DNA of 64,000 nucleotides from Rheum nobile (taxonomy: Eukaryota > Streptophyta > Magnoliopsida > Caryophyllales > Polygonaceae): positions 3,906,001 to 3,970,000 of the forward strand of contig WOAB01000568.1 in the NCBI GenBank assembly GCA_027886185.1. Direction: 5' to 3'. Below the pieces are notes generated by a model. The model saw nothing but the letters and a program-made list of their open reading frames with translations. It did no database searches and was not told where the DNA came from. Position 1 is the stretch's first letter; the number at the start of each line of letters is the position of its first letter. This document shows positions 10,326 through 24,572 of the stretch, one piece after another. Both the position numbers and the translations under genes were made by a program.

Positions 10326-12403
10326 TTGTTGGTCAATTGAGCCTGAATCAAACCGATTTGTCTCAGTGTGTCTCGTCCCTTGTTTCGGTAAAGGCCCGAA
10401 TATGTTTTTTGTATTTTTTTAAGTTTAATCTTAATTAAATGGCTAAATAAGAGTAGTTAAGGATAATTTGGGTTAATTTTATTTTATTTGTATAAAAAAT
10501 AAATTAAACTTAATTTTTATGGTATTATCTCAGGTTGTAAAATGTTAATTTTTAACATTACAAATAGATAATATAGTTATTTAAATAATTAATTTGTGTT
10601 GTATATAAATTAGATTTTTTATTTATAATATGATTATTTAGAATATACCACTAATGGAATTCTGGTATCATATAAATAATGGTCATATTTGTATAACCTC
10701 GATAATTGATTTACTTTGAATTAAATAAATCTGATTAGAACTAATACGAGTAACGTTCAATTTCCATTTGTGAATAAATTATCGAATTAAAATTTATTTT
10801 TGTGTGAATTGGGTACGTCTCGAAATCGTTATTAGGAACGGAAACGAATCATGAATCGAGTTCGTTGCTCAAGATCAACTTGTTCCATACGTCGTTCAAC
10901 CAATACTATAACTTGAGGCAAGTGGCGGCTCGATAATTTTTCTATTTTGACTTAAAGTAATCCGATTAGAACCAATACGAGTAACGCTCAATTTCTGTTT
11001 ATGAATAAATTATCTAATTATAATTTATTTTTTTGTGAATTGAGTATGTCTCAGAATCGCTATTGGGAACGGAAACGAATAAGGAATCCAGATCGTTGTC
11101 AAGATCAACTTCTTCCATACGTCGTTCAACCAATACTTTAACTTTACGCAAGTGGCGGTTTGCTCTTGCAATTTATTCTATATTTTTCTTAATTGACAAT
11201 TAAATAATTGTTCTAATTAAGTTGGGATAAATATTGTTAAAATTGTGTTTTGAAACTTTTGTGATATAATGGTGTGGAAAAATGAATTATATATTTGGTT
11301 TTATATATTGATAGTAATGACCCTTGTATATATTATTATTATTATCATAGGGTGCTAGTTGGACTTTGGGGTGAAAATTAGTGTAGACTTGTATGCTTAG
11401 TTAGCACGAGTATTCGTAGGAACGCTATATCTTGCGAGGTTTATTTGTTTCTTTATAACTTGGTACTAGGAGTATTATTGCCCTAGTACTTTTGGTCATG
11501 ACTGTACCCTTATTCGAATATAAGTTGTGGTGCACTTAGCTAGTGCCATTATTCAGGATTTGTCCCATAACAAATTCTTGTATCGAGATGATGTGGATTA
11601 AAAGCTTTAAAGTAATCCACGTTTGAAATTAAATAAAATAAGTGCTTTTATGCACATGATTAATAAACTTTGGGCGAGAAGTACAACGTGGAAACCGCTC
11701 GGGATCCTGTCTAAGTAAGTCATCTTACCAATCTGAAGTTTTACACCACGCATGCGGTGAGGTTGGATAAGGACCCAATTAGTCAAATGAGTCGTTTTTA
11801 AAATCTCGGTGTGATAATTATAAATATTCCCAAACAAACACATATAAATCCAATAAGACTCAATTCATTGGCGTCTTCTTTTATATCATATCTCTTTCTA
11901 TGTTTGCAGTCAGAGTATTACTTATATATCGTATATTAGCTTTTATTCGAGAGACAATGATAGTAATTGGATACGACTACATAGAACCTCTCATAAATAC
12001 CCTAGTTTAGTCATTCATTAGACAAACCAACCTTTCCTTGCATGATTGGCTGGTGTCATCCGTCCCATATGACACATCAGGTAATTTTTCCCAAGCGTGA
12101 AGAAGTAGAATCCTAACGTTGACGGCGGCTGTTGTTTTTTATATTTTGTTATAATAAGGTTGAAGATCTTAAGGTTAGATTTTTAGGATTATGACCTATT
12201 GTGTAATATTTGTATTTCTATTAAGTCTTCCGCTACTATATTGTTAATTGATCCAGTTGTCATTTTCTGCAAAGTCGTTTTTGAGACATTATTACGAATT
12301 TATGCATTTTTTCGTATTTGCGATCAATACTGTAAGCCTTGGGTGATTTCGGATATGTATTCCAAGGTCACTGGTGGTATTATTCCTAAGATAATTTAGG
12401 ATT

Positions 12404-12960
<557 letters not shown>

Positions 12961-12969
12961 GGTCCAACT

Positions 12970-13800
12970 GAGGAGTGCGATAATCACGATGTTTTTGTGC
13001 CTAGTCAACCCTTGCTGGGATTCACCATCCTTATGCCTTCTCTTAGGGCAAAATGTTTGCAAGTTCCCCTCTTTGCCACACGCGAAGCACGTCCTCTTTC
13101 CCTTCGTGCACTCATTGCTCTTATGTTTAGATGTCCCACAACTATATCATTGAACAGAGCACTTACTCTGACCCGAGTGTTGTGTGGAACCACACTGCGT
13201 CGTCTCATTCTTAGGTCGACTAGACTTGTAAAAATGTGTCGATGGGGCTGGACGCTTGAATCCCCCGTTATGTTGGTTGTTACTAGCCGACCTCTATTAG
13301 TTACATTTCTTAGCTGACTCCTCCAGAGTCACTTCCATTTTGTATGCAACATCCATATATTGCTCCATTATAGTGCAGCCATGACGCACCATCAAAGGCT
13401 TAATGTACGAGTTCATCTACTTGTGAAAATGCCAAATCTTCTACTCTTCAGAAGTCACCTCAGTTCTTGCATAGTGTCGTAGGTGGTTGAACTTAGCAGC
13501 TAATCGAGTTACCTTCAACCCATCAGTCTTTGGGTAAAGGAATTCATTGTTCTTCTCCTCTCTCATAGCACGAGAGAAGAAACAATCAGTTATCTTGGTC
13601 TTAAACTTAGACCAAGTTAGCTCGGGAAGATCAGTCAATCTCGTGATTCCAACATTCACTAGGCCATCCTTCAAGTTGTAATGAGTCAATGTGCAACTTT
13701 TAAGCTTCAGTGCAAACAATATTCTTGAACAATCGTTCCATGTGCAAAAACCAGTAAGCCACTTTGACGGGTTCACCAATACCGTCATAGGAGTCTGGCC
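12970..13800 (-). pseudogene. Inverted gag segment of the Tekay-like element
   Basis: Gag reads on the minus strand while pol and LTRs are on the plus strand. The capsid part (13788-13441) contains TWSKFKTKITDCFFSRAMRE and FLYPKTDGLKV. The downstream part (about 13160-13000) contains a CCHC-like knuckle (CFACGKEGN, then CPKRR) that closely matches the plus-strand gag at 62310-62430. Frames are broken. The left breakpoint is near 12960 and the right one near 13800, where the RT frame of pol begins. Confidence 0.75.
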
Positions 13801-16225
13801 TCATGAAATTGATAGATTTCGGCGCTCGAGAACTGAACAAGGTCACTATCAAGAGCAAGTATCCTCTGCCAAGGATAGATGATCTTCTAGATCAACTGCA
13901 TTGAGCTAAAGTCTTTTCCATGATCGACCTGAGGTCTAGATATCATCAGCTCATAATTCATGAGGAAGCTATTCCAATGATTGCATTCCGGACAAGATAT
14001 GGTCACTACGAGTTTGCAGTCATTCCATTTGGGCTTACGAATGCTCCAACAACTTGTATGGACTTGATGCACATATGCTTTCATCAGCATCTGGATAAGT
14101 TTGCAATGGTGTTTATTGATGACATTTTGATCTAATTGCCAAATGAAGATGTTCATGAGGAACATCTTCACATCATGTTGTCAATCCTTAGACATAACCA
14201 GATATATGCTAAGTGTGACTTCTTGTTTAAGGATGTGGCATCTCTAGGCCATGTAATCAATGAAAAAGTGGTAATGGTTGACCCCAAAAGATTGAAGCGA
14301 CAGCTAATTGGAAACAACCTCAGAATGTGAAAGAGGTGCGCATTTTCTTATGACTTCGTGGTTATTATCGACGGTTCATCGAGGGATTTTCAAAAATCGC
14401 TCTACCTATGACCGGATTGCTCCACAAGGCTCACAAGAAGTTTGTGTGGGATGAAAAGTGTGAGGCCGACTTTCAGAAGTTGAAGGAGTGCTTGACATCA
14501 GCACCGGTGCTAGCACTACCAGAAGGAACTGAGGAGTATGTGGTTTATTGTGATGCTTCGAATCAAGGTTTGGGATGTTTACTGATGCTGAAGGGGAAAG
14601 TTATTGCATATGCATCTCGACAGCTGAAGCCTTATAAAGCAAATCACTCGACCCATGATTTGGAATAAGCCGTTGTGGTTTTTGCGCTGAAGATTTAGAG
14701 GCACTATCTCTACGATGTCAGATCTTCACCGACCACAAGAGTCTGAAGTATGTCTTTATGCAAAAAAAGATGAATATGAGTCAACGACGATGGATAGAGT
14801 TGCTCAAGGATTATGACATTGAGTTGCTTTATCACTTGGGAAAGGCTCATGTGGTAGCTGACGCATTGAGCCGAAAGACGAGTCATGAAATTATGGTAGC
14901 ATTATTCACTGCTCAGCCAAAGTTGCAATGAGAACTGTTAAGATGTGAGACTGAAGATTTGTTTTGTAACCAACAAGGGCACCTAAGTATGCTCGAAATC
15001 CAGGCTACATTGTTTGATCAGATCAAGGAGAGACAAGTTGGTGACTTTGTGTTAGTGAAGTTGTGTAGTGAAGTTCTTGAGGGAAAGGCTCCAGGATTTG
15101 GGATTCAGGATGATGGATTACTTTGGTTTCAAGATCGGGTCTGTGTGCCTGACAATGAAAGACATCCGTTAGTTGATAATGAGGGAAGCTCATTCCTCTG
15201 TGCATTTTGTACATCCAGGATCTAGTAAGATGTACAAGGATCTTAGAAAGAAGTTATGGTGGCCTAACATGAATTGGGACATAGTAGAGTTCGTGATAAA
15301 ATGCTTGACTTGTCAGAAAATGAAGATTGAACATCGTAGGCCAGCAGGAGAATTGCAACCTCTTCCGGTGCTATAATGGAAGTGGAAGGCTATTGCAATG
15401 GATTTTGTTATAAGATTTCCCAAAACTAATGGCCAAAGGGATTCTATATGGGTGGTCATCGACCGGCTTACGAAAAGTGCTCATTTTGTTACCATCAAGT
15501 CAACTTGGGGAACCCAAAAGCTATATGAGGTGTTTTAAAATGAGATAATTCGTCTGCATGGTATGCCCAAAACCATTGTATCCGATCGTGTTGGTCGATT
15601 CATGTCGAGATTCTGGAAAGAATTACATAAGGCCATATGGACTGAGTTAATATTCAATATCACGCTTCCACCTCAATCGAATGGACATTAAGATAGGACA
15701 ATTCATGCACTTGAGGATATGCTGAGAGCATGTGTGTTAGATCGACCAACAAGTTGGGAGAACAACTTGAGTCTGATAGAGTTCACTTACAACAGTAGTT
15801 GGCATTCAACCATCAAGATGGCCCCGTTTGAGGCTTTGTATGGTCGGATTTGCATATTTCCAATCTTTTGAGATGAGAATGCCGATAAGATATTGCTAGG
15901 ACCTGAATTGGTCGAAAGGATTGCCTCGGATATTTCTTTAATCAGACAGAGGATGCTTACAACTCATAGTCGATCGAAGTCTTATGCTGATTTGAAGCGA
16001 AAGAATGTTTAGTTTGACAGTGGGGATAAGGTGTTTGTCACAGTGTCGCCAATCGAGGATGTGTTAAGGTTCGGAAAGCGTGGGAAGCTCATTCCTCGCG
16101 TAAGAATGTAGTGCCATTGGTGAGGACCTTTGGTCAAAGTCTGTAATCGATGAAGTTACTTGGGAAACCTGGGAGACCGAGGCGGATATGCGAAGTCGTT
16201 TCCCTAAGCTATTTTTGGCCTAGTT
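13801..16225 (+). pseudogene. pol remnant: RT, RNase H, integrase, chromodomain-like end
   Basis: Parts are in the expected Ty3/gypsy order with many stops and frameshifts. RT begins near ELNKVTIKSKYPLPRIDDLL (about 13830), passes YGHYEFAVIPFGLTNAP and reaches the FIDDIL active site (about 14115-14130). RNase H has VYCDASNQGLG (about 14540) and ADALSRKT (about 14860). Integrase has an H...H...C..C zinc region (about 15180-15320), AMDFVIRFP (about 15395), and a PPQSNGH segment. The last part resembles a chromodomain tail (VTWETWETEADMRSRFPKLF, about 16150-16220). It is a close relative of the RT at 62933-64000. Confidence 0.85.
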
Positions 16226-16242
16226 TCGGAGTTGAAACTTTT

Positions 16243-16258
16243 TTTAACGGGGTAGTAT
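16243..16258 (+). other. Polypurine-like tract before the 3' LTR
   Basis: TTTAACGGGGTAGTAT directly precedes the LTR start TGTAATATCC at 16259. The position fits a plus-strand priming site, though the tract is interrupted by pyrimidines. Confidence 0.45.
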
Positions 16259-19023
16259 TGTAATATCCTTGATTTTTATATAAGGGTATGAATGTAATTT
16301 TAAATTCTATTTCTACCAAAGGATTATGGTGTTTATTACATTATTTGAAATGAGAAAGATTAATCATATTCTTACCCTAAGTATGCTACATCTTTAAGTC
16401 ATGGTTTATTTAAATTTATTTTAATACTATGTTAATTTTAATTTAAATAAACTTATCAATTTAACCTAAATTATTTACTTGATGATTAACAATATGTTCA
16501 TTAAGATTTAAATATTGTTAAGCTTATGAGAAATCGTGACTTAAGCTTAGATTTCACCTAATTTAATTTTTCTTTCATCTTAAATTTGGTTTAAAAAATA
16601 TTGGGAAATTTTTGTAATTTTCAAAATATAAAATAGGGATGTTTTTTCCACAACGTGAAGAGTTGTGGCAAAAATACAAAATTAAGATTAAAGTTGGTGG
16701 CCACATACAACAATCTTCTTCAATCTCCAGACGCACGATGAAAGCTTCGTTTCCATGGTAAATTCCTTCTGATTTCGACTCGTTTGCGTCAATTGTTGCA
16801 TGAGCAATGAAGAGGAGGATCTTGTGCATTAAACCCCTCAATAAATTGGTGTTAATATGTGCGAAATCGTCGGGAATTAATATGGGAAGCAAGTATACAG
16901 TTCGAATCGAACCGAATTCAATTTTTCAAAATTCATCCTCATGTGATATAATTGGGTGGCGAGGTTGGCGGGATTATGTCGAGGACATTCAAATACATAT
17001 GACCTATAAATACCCATTTAATCATTCACCCAATTCATCCAATTTCAAGCTTTAGGGTTTATAGAGTTTTAGAGCGTTTTGGTTGTTCTTAGGTAAAATT
17101 CTCCCTTTCAAAGCATCTCTACTCATGATTCAAGTGTCAAAAACAACGTCTTGAAGTCACTAACCCAACGCCGCCAACCACGAGCCATTTGTTGGTCAAT
17201 CGAATTCGAATAGAAACGATTTGTCTTGGTCTATATCGTCCCCTACTTCGGTAAAGCCCCAAATTTGTGCTTTTGTAATTTTTTAAGTTTAATATTGATT
17301 ATATGGCTAATTAAGATTACTTCGAAAAAAATTGGGTTATCTTAATTTAATTTATATTAAAATTAAATTAAACTTAATTTTTATGGTATTATCTTATGCT
17401 GTAAAATGTTAATTTTTAACATTACAAATAGATAATATAGTTAATTAAATAATTAATTGGTTTTGAAAATCAATTAAATAATTTATTTATTTATAATATG
17501 ATTATTCACATTATACGACAAAAGGAATTTTGGTATCGTATAAATAATCGTTATATTTGTATTACCTCGATAATTGACTTATTTAGACTTAAATTAATCT
17601 GATTAGAACCGATACGAGTAACGTTCAATTTCCGTTTATGAATAAATTATCTAATTATAATTTGTTTACATGTAAATTGGATACATCTCGGAATTGCTAT
17701 ATATTGGGAACGGAAACGAATCATGAATCTAGTTCGTTGGTCAAGATCAACTTCTTTCGTACTCCATTCAACCAGTACTTTAACTTGAGGCAAGTGGTGG
17801 TTCACTCTTTTACTTGATTCCATATTTTTCATAATTGACCATTAATTCATTGTTATCATTAAGTTGGGACAAATATTGTTTAAATTGTATTTGGGAACTT
17901 GTGTGATATAATTGTGTGAACAAATGAATTGCATATAAGGTTGTATATATTGCTAGTAATGGCCCTTGTATATATATTATTTTATTATCATAGGATGCTA
18001 GTTGGACTTTGGTGTGGAGTTGTATGCTGAGTTAGCACGACTATTTGTAGGAACGCTATATACCTTACGAAGTTTAGTTAGTTCTTTATAACATGGTATT
18101 AGGAGGATTATTGCCCTAGTACTTTTGATCATGACCGTACCCTTATTCGAATATAAGTGATGGTGCATCTAACTAGTGTAATTATTCGAGATTCGTCCCA
18201 TAACAAATTCTCGTATCGAGATGATGTGGATTATAAAAGCTTTAACATAATGCAAGTTTTGATATTAAATAAGATAAATGCTTTTATGCACATAATTAAT
18301 AAACTTTTGGGCGAGAAGTACAATGTGGAAACCGCTTGGGCTCTTGTCTAAGTAAGTCCTCTTACCAATCTGAATTTGCACATCACGCATACGGTGAGGT
18401 TAGTTAAGGACCCAGATAGTCAATGGAGTCGTTTTTAAAATCTTGGTGTAATATTTATAAAAGTTCCCAAACAAACACATATTTCCAATAAGAGTCAATT
18501 CATTGGAGTCTTCTCTTAGATCATATCTCTTTCTATGTTTCAGTCAGAGTTTTAGTTATATATCTTCTATCGGCTTATTCGAGTGACAATGATAGTAACA
18601 GGATACGACTACTTAGAACCTCTCATAAATACCCTTGTTTAGTCTTTCATTAGACTAACCAACCTTTCCTTTTCCTTGCATGGTTGGTTGGTGTCATCTG
18701 TCCCATGCGACACATGAGGTAATTCTTCCCAAGTGTGAAGAAGCACAATCCTGACGTTGAAGGCAACAATTGTTTTTAATATTTTATTATAGTAAGGTTG
18801 AAGATCCTGAAGTTAGATTTTAGGTTTATGACCTATTGTGTAATTTTGGTATTTTCAATTAAGTCTCCCGCTACTATATTGTTATTTGATTCAGTTGCTA
18901 TTTTCCGCAACGTCGTTTTTAAGACATTATTATGAATTTATGAAAGTTTTATGTATTATTTTTCGTATTTGCGATCAATACTTTAAGCCTTGGGTGATTT
19001 CGGATATGTGTTTCAAGGTCACC
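16259..19023 (+). repeat. 3' LTR of the Tekay-like element, truncated at its end
   Basis: Starts TGTAATATCC and stays colinear with 8264-12409 up to GTGTTTCAAGGTCACC at about 19023. The final ~35 bases that end the left LTR (to GTTACA) are absent. It lacks the ARGONAUTE insert and the 231-bp duplication. Confidence 0.8.
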
Positions 19024-19840
19024 CTATATCGATTGATCCAGATATTTAGATCGTGTTTTTGGATATGTCGTTTGTCGTTCCCTCATTCATAATTTGTAGC
19101 CATACCCTAAGGTTTTGTTTGGCTCTGTATTTAATAGACATTTTAAGTAATAAGTATTTTTGTTTAATTAGTATGTTTATTACAACAATTCTTTTATACA
19201 AATAATGACTTTCTTTTATCAAAATTAATTTTTTATAAACCAATGTTTCTAAGTCATGCTTTTCAACATAGGAATTTGTTAGACACAAACACCAATTCTT
19301 TGTAAACTCTTGTCTTTAAAAAATGGAATTATAAATATAAAAGAGGAATTAACAAAATAAAGACTCTATGATAATTGCATTGCACCTTTAGTCCATAAAT
19401 TTTGGAATTAGCACTCATACCTAATTTTTAATACATAGGTATCTATTTAGGGATAAAATGGTCCAAAAACATTGCACGGATGCCCAAATTCCCTATTTTC
19501 GGGTTGTACAGAAAAACAAATTCATTTATCATATTTCAGTTTCTTTTGGTTGTTTTGGAATTATGAAAAGTTAAATTAAATAATATCCCATAATTAATAA
19601 TTAACTTTTTTCATATTAATTTACCTAGCAAAATTATTACCCCAAAACCGTTCTGTTTCCCTCCCAACTTCCCTCCAAAAGATTCGCCCATTAACTCTCC
19701 TTTGCAACTTCCATCTTTCTTTATCAATCTACTCTTTCAACTCCATTTTTGCAACTTGCTTCAACCCAACCGCCCTCCACTTCTTCTGAACTCCATTGTT
19801 GCCCTCCACTTCTAAACCTTTGAACCTCGTAAAACCCTAG
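19024..19840. other. AT-rich stretch without a gene
   Basis: No open frame worth calling. The last part (about 19650-19840), rich in TTCC and CAACTTCC, may be the leader of the DUF1985-type gene. Confidence 0.5.
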
Positions 19841-19842
19841 CA

Positions 19843-22800
19843 ATGGCAATGCTGAGAAGCGGTAAAGAATCAAGCCCAATGAAGAGCGGAGACAAAAGGA
19901 AGAGGAAAGAAGACGGCTGCCAGGAAAGAAAGAAGAAGAAGCAGAGAGGAAGCGATGTAAAAATCGCAGTGAAAGGAAAAAAATTGTTTGACAGTGCATA
20001 GCGAAGAAATCTAGGAAGGGCATGTCGATTAGCCCAAAAGCAAAAGAGGAGAAGTCTACCTCAACGAAAACAGTAAAGGGAAACAAAAATGCAAAAAATC
20101 CCATATGCTTTAAAGGGGATGTAAGTTTTCTACATTTTGTCATGTCAAGCTTCACAAATGGTTCAATTTGCATATTTTTTGTTTGTTTATGAGATTATTC
20201 ATGTTTTTTGTAGATTAGGTACATGTATTATAGAGGGGAACCATTCAATGGAAGAATTAACATTAACTGTAAGGTGCACTTTGTTCGTGAGATTGAAAAC
20301 AAGTTGACACATGTGGATTGGCAACGGTTTTGGATGGCCCGTTTGGGAAAGTATTGAAAATGTTACAACATGTATCATTTTCTTCACAGACATTGCATGC
20401 ATCTCTATTCAAACAACTTGAAACAAAAAAGAAGTGGGAGTTTTGGTATGAGGTGGCAGGTTAAGAGTTGAGGTTTTCGATCAAGGAGTTCGGTCTCATC
20501 ACTATACTGATATGTGAAGAAATTTCATTTGTGGATACGAAAGGTGACGGGCTAGTGATGGAGCAGTTTTTTTCGTAATCCAGGTGGTCCTAAGACGACA
20601 GTACAAGATGCTTACAACAGATTCAAAGAACATCGTGAGTTGGACACTTACAAACTGAAGTTGGCACTATTGTTGATAGTCGAGGGTCTATTGCTGGGAG
20701 GGGATAACAAGAGGTTGTTGAAGCCGCAACATGTTAAGTTGTTGGAGAATATGGATAAGTTTTGGGATTATCCATGGGAAAGGATTGCTTATGAAGAGCT
20801 TCAAAAGTCATTGTCCAAAAGGATTTAAACAATAGAGACGACAAAGCTACTCTCCAACTACCAAGAATTCCATATTCCATTCAAGGCATGCCAATTGTGT
20901 TTCAGGTATTTGTATTATGCATTTTTTACATATGTAATGGGTGTCGGTTAGATGATTTGTAAGAATGTGACCTGTGGGGATTTAGAGCTTTTATTAATGG
21001 TTCAAATTTGATTTACTGAGTTTTATGGTGATGGAGTAGTACTCATAGTGAAACAACAAATGTGTTTTGTTTGCATCATAGTTGTATTGACATATGCAAT
21101 GCATTACATACATACTTTATGCTATAGTGTGATCGGATGTTTGAATATAGGGTGACGGGATATCTTGGTGCATATGCATGATGTTTGTTTGGTTTGTGTG
21201 TAGCATTTATAGGGTGACAGAATATCATGGTGCATATATAACAACAAATGTGATGTTATGTGTTGTTTGATTGAAACAACGTACTTGATTTGCATCATAG
21301 TTTATGTGTATTCCATTCAGGTTTTAGGTTACATGGTGATTGGATTTCACAATCAGGGTGACATGATATCATGGTGCATATATTATGAATTAATGTTTTG
21401 CATCATTGTTTTATATGCATTCCATTTTACCGACATTTTTTGTCTGGTTTGATCATTGGCTAATAATAATCAAACCACTTGTTAATGTAGATAAGGGTAT
21501 GGGAAACTGTGCCAACAGTTGGGCTCCAATTTGCATCAAGGTTGAGAGGATATGCAATTCCTCGAGGTATTTGTTTGTCTTCAGAGGAACTCCTTAAGCA
21601 TGGAGTCTTGGAGTTGGCTTTGGCTGATCCTACAAATATGGTTAATCCCATTCTTATTCCCGATGAAGATGAGTTGGATATGCTATCCGACTACTACTCT
21701 ACCGATGCAAATGATTACCAATATTTTGACAAGATTGCAAAGGAAGAAGTGAAGGGTTTGGAAAAGAAGGGAAAGAGGAAGAAGCAAGGTAAAGATGGTG
21801 GTTTTGGGGAGGGCTCGGGTAATGCATATGTGCATTCATCAGAGGTGATGTATGTTGTAATTGATATGTTTAGAATGATGGAGAGAATGGAAAAAGGAGT
21901 GCTTGAGAGGATGGGAAGGATGGAAGAGGATATCAAACTAGGAGGAGGTGCCTAAGCCTAAGAGTAAAGTTGATGGCAAGTCAAAGGGGAAATAAAAGAT
22001 TGAAGAGTATAAGGAGGATTTTGAATCCTATGTTGAGTCTAATAAGGATGAGGAGGAAGTTTATGAGGATGACGAGGAAACAAAGGATGAGGAGGTAGAG
22101 GCTGAGGATGTACATTAAGAGGAGGTTGAGGGTGAGGACGTTGAGGGGACTGATGACGATGAAGAAGTTAAGGATGGTGATAATGGTGATGACGAAAATG
22201 GTGATGGTGATGAGGGTAAAGAAAATGAAGAACTTCGCAAGGGTGGTGACAACGAGGTAGAGGCTGAAGGCAAAGAAGATGAACATGAGAATGAAGAGGA
22301 GACTGAGTAGGAGGAGGATGAGGGGGAAGAGGAGGAGGAGGGAAAGGATGAGGTTGTGGATAATGAGGAGGATAAGTTTGAGGCTGAGGATGATAATATG
22401 GTTGAGGAGGAGGATAAGATAGAGGCTGAAGGCAAAAGGAAAGAGGTATGAAATATGCTCCTCTCAAATTTTCATTTATGACACGGTGACAAGATTGGAA
22501 GTTTATATCTGTCAGGATTGAAAGTTTATATCTTTGACAATTTTCTTTATGACACGGTGATAAGATTATTAGTCGTGTTTGTCAGGATAGGAGTTTAAAT
22601 GTTTGACATTTTTCTTTGTTTGTTTCATCCCATATTGGTTATTATGATTGCATGGTAATTCTATTAAGGATAATGAGGTACATTTGTTTAGTTCTGTTAC
22701 AGGATAATTCTATCAAGGATCGTAGGTTGGTCTTGTATGTTGAAGGTGGATCACAACATCTATCACCAAGAAGATTGGATGAATCATTTGAGGATATTGT

Positions 22801-23340
22801 AGGAGATGGTGAAGATGTTGTTGTGGATCTAGAAAATGTAGTAATGGGCATTGTTGAAGACATAAATGAAAAGGTTGGCGAGAAAGACTAGGATCTTGCT
22901 GACAAGGGTGATCAACATTTAGAAGGTGATAATGAGAGAACTATTAATAATGATCTTGAAGATGCCCCACGGGAGGAGGTTACCCAGTAGGTGATTACTC
23001 AACATCAAAATATAAAGGGTCTTGAAGTGCTAACCACATCGGCCATGGTGTTGGAAACCAAAGAAGTGTCTGATGTACCCCCACATGATGTAGTAGAGGA
23101 TGTCAAAGCAGAGGATGTCCAAGAAGTGGTTGATATACCCTTACATGATGTTGTAGAGGATGTCAATGGGAGAAAGGATGTCAAGGTGAAATCCAAAAAG
23201 AAAAGTTAGACTCCCGCACCGAAGAGGGTCCTTCCTAGCCGTAATATAAAGTCATCATCTAAAAAGTTAACACCTTATACAGATGAGAAAAAGGGTAAAA
23301 ACCTGAAGAAGATAACCAAGAATTCACGGGTGAAGGATAT
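19843..23340 (+). pseudogene. DUF1985-type, transposon-associated gene (decayed)
   Basis: A Lys-rich N-terminus starts at ATG 19843 (MAMLRSGKESSP) and breaks at a TAG near 19999-20001. The next coding stretch (about 20213-20830) has YRGEPFNGRININCKV and, further on, TTVQDAYNRFKEHRELDTYKL and LLLIVEGLLLGGDNK, the pattern of the DUF1985 region of plant proteins often linked to ULP1-bearing MULEs. The next exon (about 21495-21955) has VPTVGLQFASRLRGYAIPR, then a Lys-rich part and a Met/Glu-rich helix. A Glu/Asp-rich region follows, then TPAPKRV near 23215. The ULP1-like protease expected downstream is not present; gypsy gag begins instead. Stops and frame changes throughout. The assignment is from remembered family patterns. 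Confidence 0.6.
22010..22450 (+). repeat. Acidic-codon low-complexity tract
   Basis: GAGGATGAGGAGG-type trinucleotide repeats encode Glu/Asp runs inside the DUF1985-type pseudogene. Ser-, His- or Phe-rich frames on the minus strand here are artefacts. Confidence 0.8.
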
Positions 23341-23355
23341 GAGTTCTTTGTTGCA

Positions 23356-23895
23356 GTGGGAGAAACTTTGAGGCAGTTTGCCCCCAGGTTCATGGAATGT
23401 TATGTTGACATGGATGATTGCGATGAGAAGGTTGCGGTCACTGCTTTCAGATTGGCTCTTCCCAGGGAGAACAAGCTAAGGGAGAGTCTTACTTTGAGGG
23501 CTCCGACCAGGGTCCCAGAATTGCAAGAGCGAATCAGGCAGTACATGAAGCTGGAGGATGACACAAAGCCCAGTCGGGACAAGAGATCTCTGTCTCCAGT
23601 CGCCAGGCAAGGAAGAGGAGACGGTGCCGATAACATAAAGAAATCTGGCCAGGGTCGAGATAGGTGGCTTCCTCCACTTACAGCCATGCAAGCGGTTCAC
23701 ACGGTGTTCAAAGAGCCGATTTACCGAATTCTGAATCAGATAAAGGAAGAGCCTTTCTTCAGTTGGCCTCCTAAAATGAAAGGTGATCCCAAGAATAGAG
23801 ACTACAACAAGTTTTGCTCTTTCCATATGGAAAAGGGGCATATGACTGAGGACTGCATAGTGCTTAAGCAGCAGTTGGAAAAATGGGTGTCATAG
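23356..23895 (+). pseudogene. gag fragment, Tat-like
   Basis: A frame of 179 codons. It contains the capsid C-terminal part (FAPRFMECYVDMDDCDEKVA) and, after a charged linker, the segment FFSWPPKMKGDPKNRDYNKF followed by CSFHMEKGHMTEDC, a C-x3-H-type knuckle pattern of this gag family. It ends in TAG where the family normally continues into a Lys/Gln-rich part, and the frame is broken beyond. The gag start is missing. Confidence 0.75.
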
Positions 23896-24179
23896 GGGCA
23901 TCTGAAGCAGTTTGTTGAGTCTAGGGCGGGTTCAGGCAGAGATCAAGTTGGGAAAAGAGTCCCGGATGCTCAGGCTGAGAAATCAAAAGATGTTCAGAAA
24001 CAAGTGATACATGTTATAGAGGCTACAACTAAGCAAACAGATTCAAGTTGACATGACTACAGGTGTCGCTATCACGCCCTGGATGTAATGAAGGCGCAGG
24101 TGGTGCCTTCAAAGAAGCCCCAGATTGAGGAGTCTCAACTTATATCTTCTCAAGCCAAGACCTCGTAGGGATACAATGT

Positions 24180-24551
24180 CCACACAATGACCCGCTGGTC
24201 CTTACAGTCGACATTGGGGGTTTTAAGGTACACTAGATTCTTGTTGATTCAGACAGCTCAGTCGACTTGATGTTCTACAATATGTTCAAGAAGATGGGAA
24301 AGAAGCAAGAGGATCTGGTTCCCGTCTTCACATAATTGGAAGGCCTCGGGGCGCTTCCCGTGTGGCCCTTAGGGATGCCCAGGGAGTCAGTCAGCCTCGG
24401 AGGGAAGACAGTGATCACCGAGTTCCTAGTGATTAACGTCCCGTTGCACTACAACGCCATACTGGGCCGGCCGTGGCTGCATTTGATGGAGGCGGTGCAT
24501 TCCACTATGCATCAACTCATTGTGTTTCCATTTGATGGTGGAGTAGTATGA
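24180..24551 (+). pseudogene. Aspartic protease region, Tat-like
   Basis: Spread over two frames: VDSDSSVDLMFYNMF near 24245-24290 is the active-site region, with the usual Asp-Ser/Thr-Gly changed to Asp-Ser-Asp. Then NVPLHYNAILGRPWLHLM (about 24440-24490) is the conserved flap/C-terminal part. A stop lies between the two pieces (near 24334). Not functional as read. Confidence 0.7.
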
Positions 24552-24572
24552 GTCAGAGGTGATCAAGGAGCT

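Noticed and set aside
19724..20173. 149-codon minus-strand frame
   Set aside because: Antisense of the Lys-rich N-terminus of the DUF1985-type gene; no domain.
22115..22467. Ser-, Pro/His- and Phe-rich minus-strand frames
   Set aside because: They are antisense readings of the acidic low-complexity tract of the DUF1985-type gene.
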